Below, one piece after another: positions 60,617-64,000 of a stretch of 64,000 nt of DNA (position 1 is its first letter; each line of letters begins with the position of its first letter). Location of the stretch: NCBI RefSeq assembly GCF_026213295.1, contig NC_079414.1:12702490-12766489 (forward strand), in the 5' to 3' direction. The position numbers and the translations under genes are program-made. This DNA is from Gadus chalcogrammus. Its lineage: Eukaryota > Chordata > Actinopteri > Gadiformes > Gadidae. The notes under the pieces were generated by a model. The model did not search any database and was not told the DNA's origin. It worked only from the letters and a program-made list of their open reading frames with translations.

Positions 60617-61632
60617 AGAGCCCATGCCATTAAAATCACATTTTTCCTATTGTTTGTTAAATAACATAGGTCTGAATAAGTTTGTGAGCTGTGGTAAGTT
60701 TGAAATCTATGCAGTTTGTCTGCTGAATGCAATAGGCAATGAAAGGAAAAAGGCAGAAGAAATGAGCCGATCTGGATAAGGTGACACTGTGACGTAGCGT
60801 TGTCAAACTATTATTAATGGCCCTGCCCACTTGGTTGGTTTGTAACCACCCACAAGAATTCTGAAAGAGTCGTGATTGAGCTAGTGCTAAATGCTAATAC
60901 GTGTACGGTAGTTGCTTAGTTCGTAGTAACAGGCTAGTTACAGAATTTTGAATGCAAGGGCAGAATGACATCGAAGTACATAAACTGCGACTTGCTGCCT
61001 GCCGCCGGTTGCCGCGAGGCACCACCGCCGCGAAGCACCACCGCCCGGCAGCGGGCAGCCGGGCGGTGGTGCCTCGCGCCGGCAGCAGGCAGCAGGCAGC
61101 AGGCAGCAGGCAGCAGGCAGCAGGCAGCAGGCAGCAGGCAGCAGGCAGCAGGCAGCAGGCAGCAGGCAGCAGGCAGCAGGCAGCAGGCAGCAGGCAGCAG
61201 GCAGCAGGCAGCAGGCAGCAGGCAGCAGGCAGCAGGCAGCAGGCAGCAGGCAGCAGGCAGCAGGCAGCAGGCAGCAGGCAGCAGGCAGCAGGCAGCAGGC
61301 AGCAGGCAGCGCACGGTTCTGTCTACTACAGATTGATGTGGAAGTGGAAGAACCAGAGACGTCGGAGAACCCGACGAAGTCCTTTGTGATTCATTATATC
61401 GTCTGGACGTGCACACAGCTTTTGGCCGTGATAATATGTATTATTTGATATAGATATCTATGTATTATATGATATTATTTAGATATAGAGCTCCAGGACT
61501 GTAACGCAATTGTTGTACACTTCCTTGTTATTTGGATAACCGTTCTGCTGTTGGTGTGATGGCGCATAACACGTCGGACTCTCGTCTCTGGTATTTCTAC
61601 AACGAGACTCGTAGTGGGGGTTATCTCATCTT
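60617..61632 (+). mobile_element. Second AGAGCCC/TTAA element copy, right-truncated
   Basis: It starts AGAGCCCATGCCATTAAAAT next to TTAA (60613-60616) and follows the inverse of 16847 to about 16095 closely. Similarity stops after GGGGGTTATCTCAT at 61632. The heptamer array listed next is an expansion within it. Confidence 0.88.
61080..61310. repeat. (GCAGGCA)33 heptamer array
   Basis: About 231 bp of perfect 7-bp repeats. The equivalent position in the copy at 16410-16440 has only two or three units. Seven is not a multiple of 3, so the LLPAACC-like open frames in all frames are artefacts. Confidence 0.97.
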
Positions 61633-61639
61633 TACTACT

Positions 61640-62010
61640 GAGTTAATTACCAAGCTAACAATAATATTGAATTCAAACCAAACTAAAGTAACCCAAGTAA
61701 TATTTCCGAGTTTGAGCGAGCCCCTGAGTGACGAAGAAGGTGTCAGTGATGATGACATTAAGCAGCACTGCACAGAAGCACAACCACGAACGACCAAAGG
61801 TATTGAAGCTGATATCCCCACTTCCACACAAGAGCCACAAAGAGGCCAAACGGTTCGTAAATTGACAGAAAGGGGCCAAGAACTGCACTATGAGCAAGTA
61901 AGAAAGGTTGCACATCGTTTCAATGTGAGCTACGAGAAGTGGAAGACTATCATTAAAGACGCCAAAGTTACGCTGAGTGGTCAATGCTCAAACGACCTGC
62001 TGCATGAACA
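61640..62010 (+). pseudogene. BEL/Pao-like gag N-terminal fragment
   Basis: The frame reads PLSDEEGVSDDD, then VRKLTERGQELHYEQVRKVA and FNVSYEKWKTIIKDAK, then SNDLLHE. The LTE(K/R)G...ELH...F.VSYEKWK pattern is typical of the start of teleost BEL/Pao gag proteins (from memory). The frame runs into a CA repeat at 62012 and then the segmental duplication. No LTR, protease or RT is present. Confidence 0.6.
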
Positions 62011-62031
62011 CGCACACACACACACACAGTC

Positions 62032-62870
62032 AAGCCTACTATCATTGCTTGTGTATCTCGGTATTCCTTCTTCTTTTTGCTCCAGTCTGTCTCCCTCTAT
62101 TGGTGTGTGTGTGTGTGAGGTGTCGGTGGGTGTGGAAGTCCATTCATTCTCCCGGCTCCCACATCTTTAATCCCATTCACCTGTCCCAAGCCTATCTCCC
62201 TCTCACTCTCTCTCTCACTATCTCTCTCACTGCTCCATGGACAGTCTTCACAGTGGCCTCAACGTCCCTACTGGGCGCAGTGGAGCCTGCAGGGGCCCTT
62301 CAGGGATGTTTCGTAAAACTTCCAAGTCGGTCAAAAGACACACTAATGCACCAATCATGTTCTCTGCGAATGGTTCTATTCTGATTTAACTGAAACGTTA
62401 CCCTGCAATATTGTACAGCCATTTGGGAATTGGTTGTTTTTTATGTGTGATCTTAGAGTTTACACTGCAATGGTGTTTAAGTAGAGGGAAGTGTTAAGTG
62501 TACACACACAGACAAAATATATATAAATATAAATCACCTTTTTGGATTTGGCCTTTGTATTTCCCCTAATATTACCCTTCATTCCCCTCTGTGGGTGTGT
62601 TTTGGTTTCTGTGTATCAGTGCAACACGTGGACGGTAGATGGAAAGAAGACGTCATTCTAGGTAGTAGGTAATAGGGATTCATGGGAACATTTATGCAGT
62701 GAATCAGGAATAAAACACACTAAGTGGAAGGTTTTTGTGCATTTGTGGATATGTGGGCGTGTGTGTGTGTGTGTGTGTGTGTATGAGCGGAGGGGGTCTG
62801 GGGAGTGGAAATTACCTGGTAGCAGGAATGTGGAAAAGGCTGTTTGATTATCCCTACATACACTCACTAT

Positions 62871-62910
<40 letters not shown>

Positions 62911-63595
62911 TCATATGTGCCTTCATACCATCAACTCTGCTCTTGAAGTAATATATATTATTTTACTACATCTACAATAAGAATATGTCAGTACTTGATT
63001 GAAGTACTGATTGAAACTGTATCCTAGAAAGGGAGGATCTTGAGGATCTCACGTTATGTTATTATAATCATCTTGGCATGTCACCTTATACACACTGATG
63101 TTATACACACTGATATGACCTTCTCTATAATGTACAGAGAATGAAAGGAGACGGGCCATTCAGGGCCATCGGTCAGACGCATCAGCGTTATGATGGCTTC
63201 AAACACATTCAACATGATTAGTGCGTTGTTAACCCAACCACCAAGCAATCAGTTACAGGGACACGTGTATATGTGTGGGGGGTTCTGTTTGTGGACATGT
63301 ATATAGGTGTGTTGTATGTGTGTATGAAACATGTATATGTGTGTGTACATGTATACATGTGTAGTGTGTGTGAACAAACATGTTTATTTGTATTGTGTGT
63401 TTGTTTATGTGTGTGTTGGGGTCTGTGTTTGTACATGTATACATGTGTTTAAATGTGTCTGTCTTTTTATGTGTAAACACTGGTTTGAGGGTTTGTGTAT
63501 GTGTATACATATGCATTCATGTGCGTGTGTACACACGTTTGTGTGAGGGTCTGTGTGTGTATGTGTGTATAAATATGTATACATGTGTGTGCATA

Positions 63596-63641
<46 letters not shown>

Positions 63642-64000
63642 AAGGTTACCAAAGGCAGGCCCTAATCAGGCTGACCCTGACAGTTTGTTTCCTTAGATAA
63701 CCTTAAATCATATCGCAGCCCATAATCACACATGTGCTCTTCTCTGCCCAAGGGACATAACAACTGAAACAGAAACAGAGTATAGGCATGCCTGTGGTAT
63801 ATTTGACCTTGTCAAGCATCTTCCATTAAAAACTAAACCAAACGTGCAGTCTTTCCTCTGTGTTATTTATAGCTGCTCCTGCTAATTCCCATTCGGGGGA
63901 CGACCCCCCCCTGCATGGAAGCCCCGACCCCTTCCAATAGACCTCTGAAGAATAAGTCCTGGGGAGTGAGGCTCCTGGTTCCATCGGTCAAATGTCTATG
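62032..64000 (+). repeat. Segmental duplication, copy B (runs off window)
   Basis: Direct copy of 2557-4641. All internal GT/CA arrays are shorter here: for example the array at 3978-4029 is missing (63407-63419), and the array at 63600-63640 is about 40 bp against 65 bp in copy A. Scattered substitutions are present. The copy is still similar at the last base. Confidence 0.92.

Noticed and set aside
60934..61416. 160-residue LLPAACC and 145-residue QQAAGSR proteins
   Set aside because: Open in all frames because of the heptamer array; no composition of a real protein.

Overview
The window looks like teleost fish nuclear DNA. It has vertebrate genes with GT-AG introns, typical teleost transposons (PIF/Harbinger, TTAA-target elements, hAT-like, non-LTR retrotransposons, a BEL/Pao trace) and very dense (AC)n/(GT)n arrays inside and between genes. 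That density is reminiscent of gadiform fish such as cod, but the species is an inference.

Two host genes are recognisable, both on the minus strand. At 6248-9442 lie the last six exons of a SMARCA4 (BRG1)-like chromatin remodeller: end of the ATPase region, AT-hook-like linker, bromodomain and acidic C-terminus. No ATPase exons are visible further upstream, so the gene is cut short or its upstream part lies elsewhere. At 21866-31844 a complete 17-exon vwa7-like gene (von Willebrand A domain protein) can be assembled; all splice phases agree and give 978 codons plus stop.

Almost everything else is mobile or repetitive. At 10682-20866 there is a four-level nest: a hAT-like element (14-bp perfect inverted ends) holds an APE-type non-LTR retrotransposon; this is split in its reverse transcriptase by a 4.3-kb TTAA-target element; that in turn holds a 2.4-kb insert with GGGCCC ends and a MADF-domain gene. 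The retrotransposon ORF carries a 2A-like motif and a 21-bp in-frame VNTR. Between 32 and 45 kb there are further elements: a GGGCCCC-ended HARBI1-type relic, a 1-kb tandem duplication, a second TTAA element and a TA-flanked element.

The most striking structure lies at 45092-60160. A PIF/Harbinger transposon, with a Myb-like gene and a convergent two-exon DDE transposase gene, is interrupted between its second catalytic Asp and its catalytic Glu by an 11.7-kb element (47246-58941). The ends of that element are inverted arms of 2.6-3.0 kb, built mostly of a 173-bp satellite (about 15 and 13 units) in which every unit contains an imperfect 20-bp-stem palindrome. Between the arms is a multi-exon gene for a large putative transposase with N-terminal CxxC pairs, recalling (from memory) the teleost DUF6729-type proteins. 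This copy has a frameshift and an in-frame stop. The window begins and ends with two direct copies of one roughly 2-kb sequence (2557-4641 and 62032-64000), about 59.5 kb apart, differing mainly in microsatellite length.
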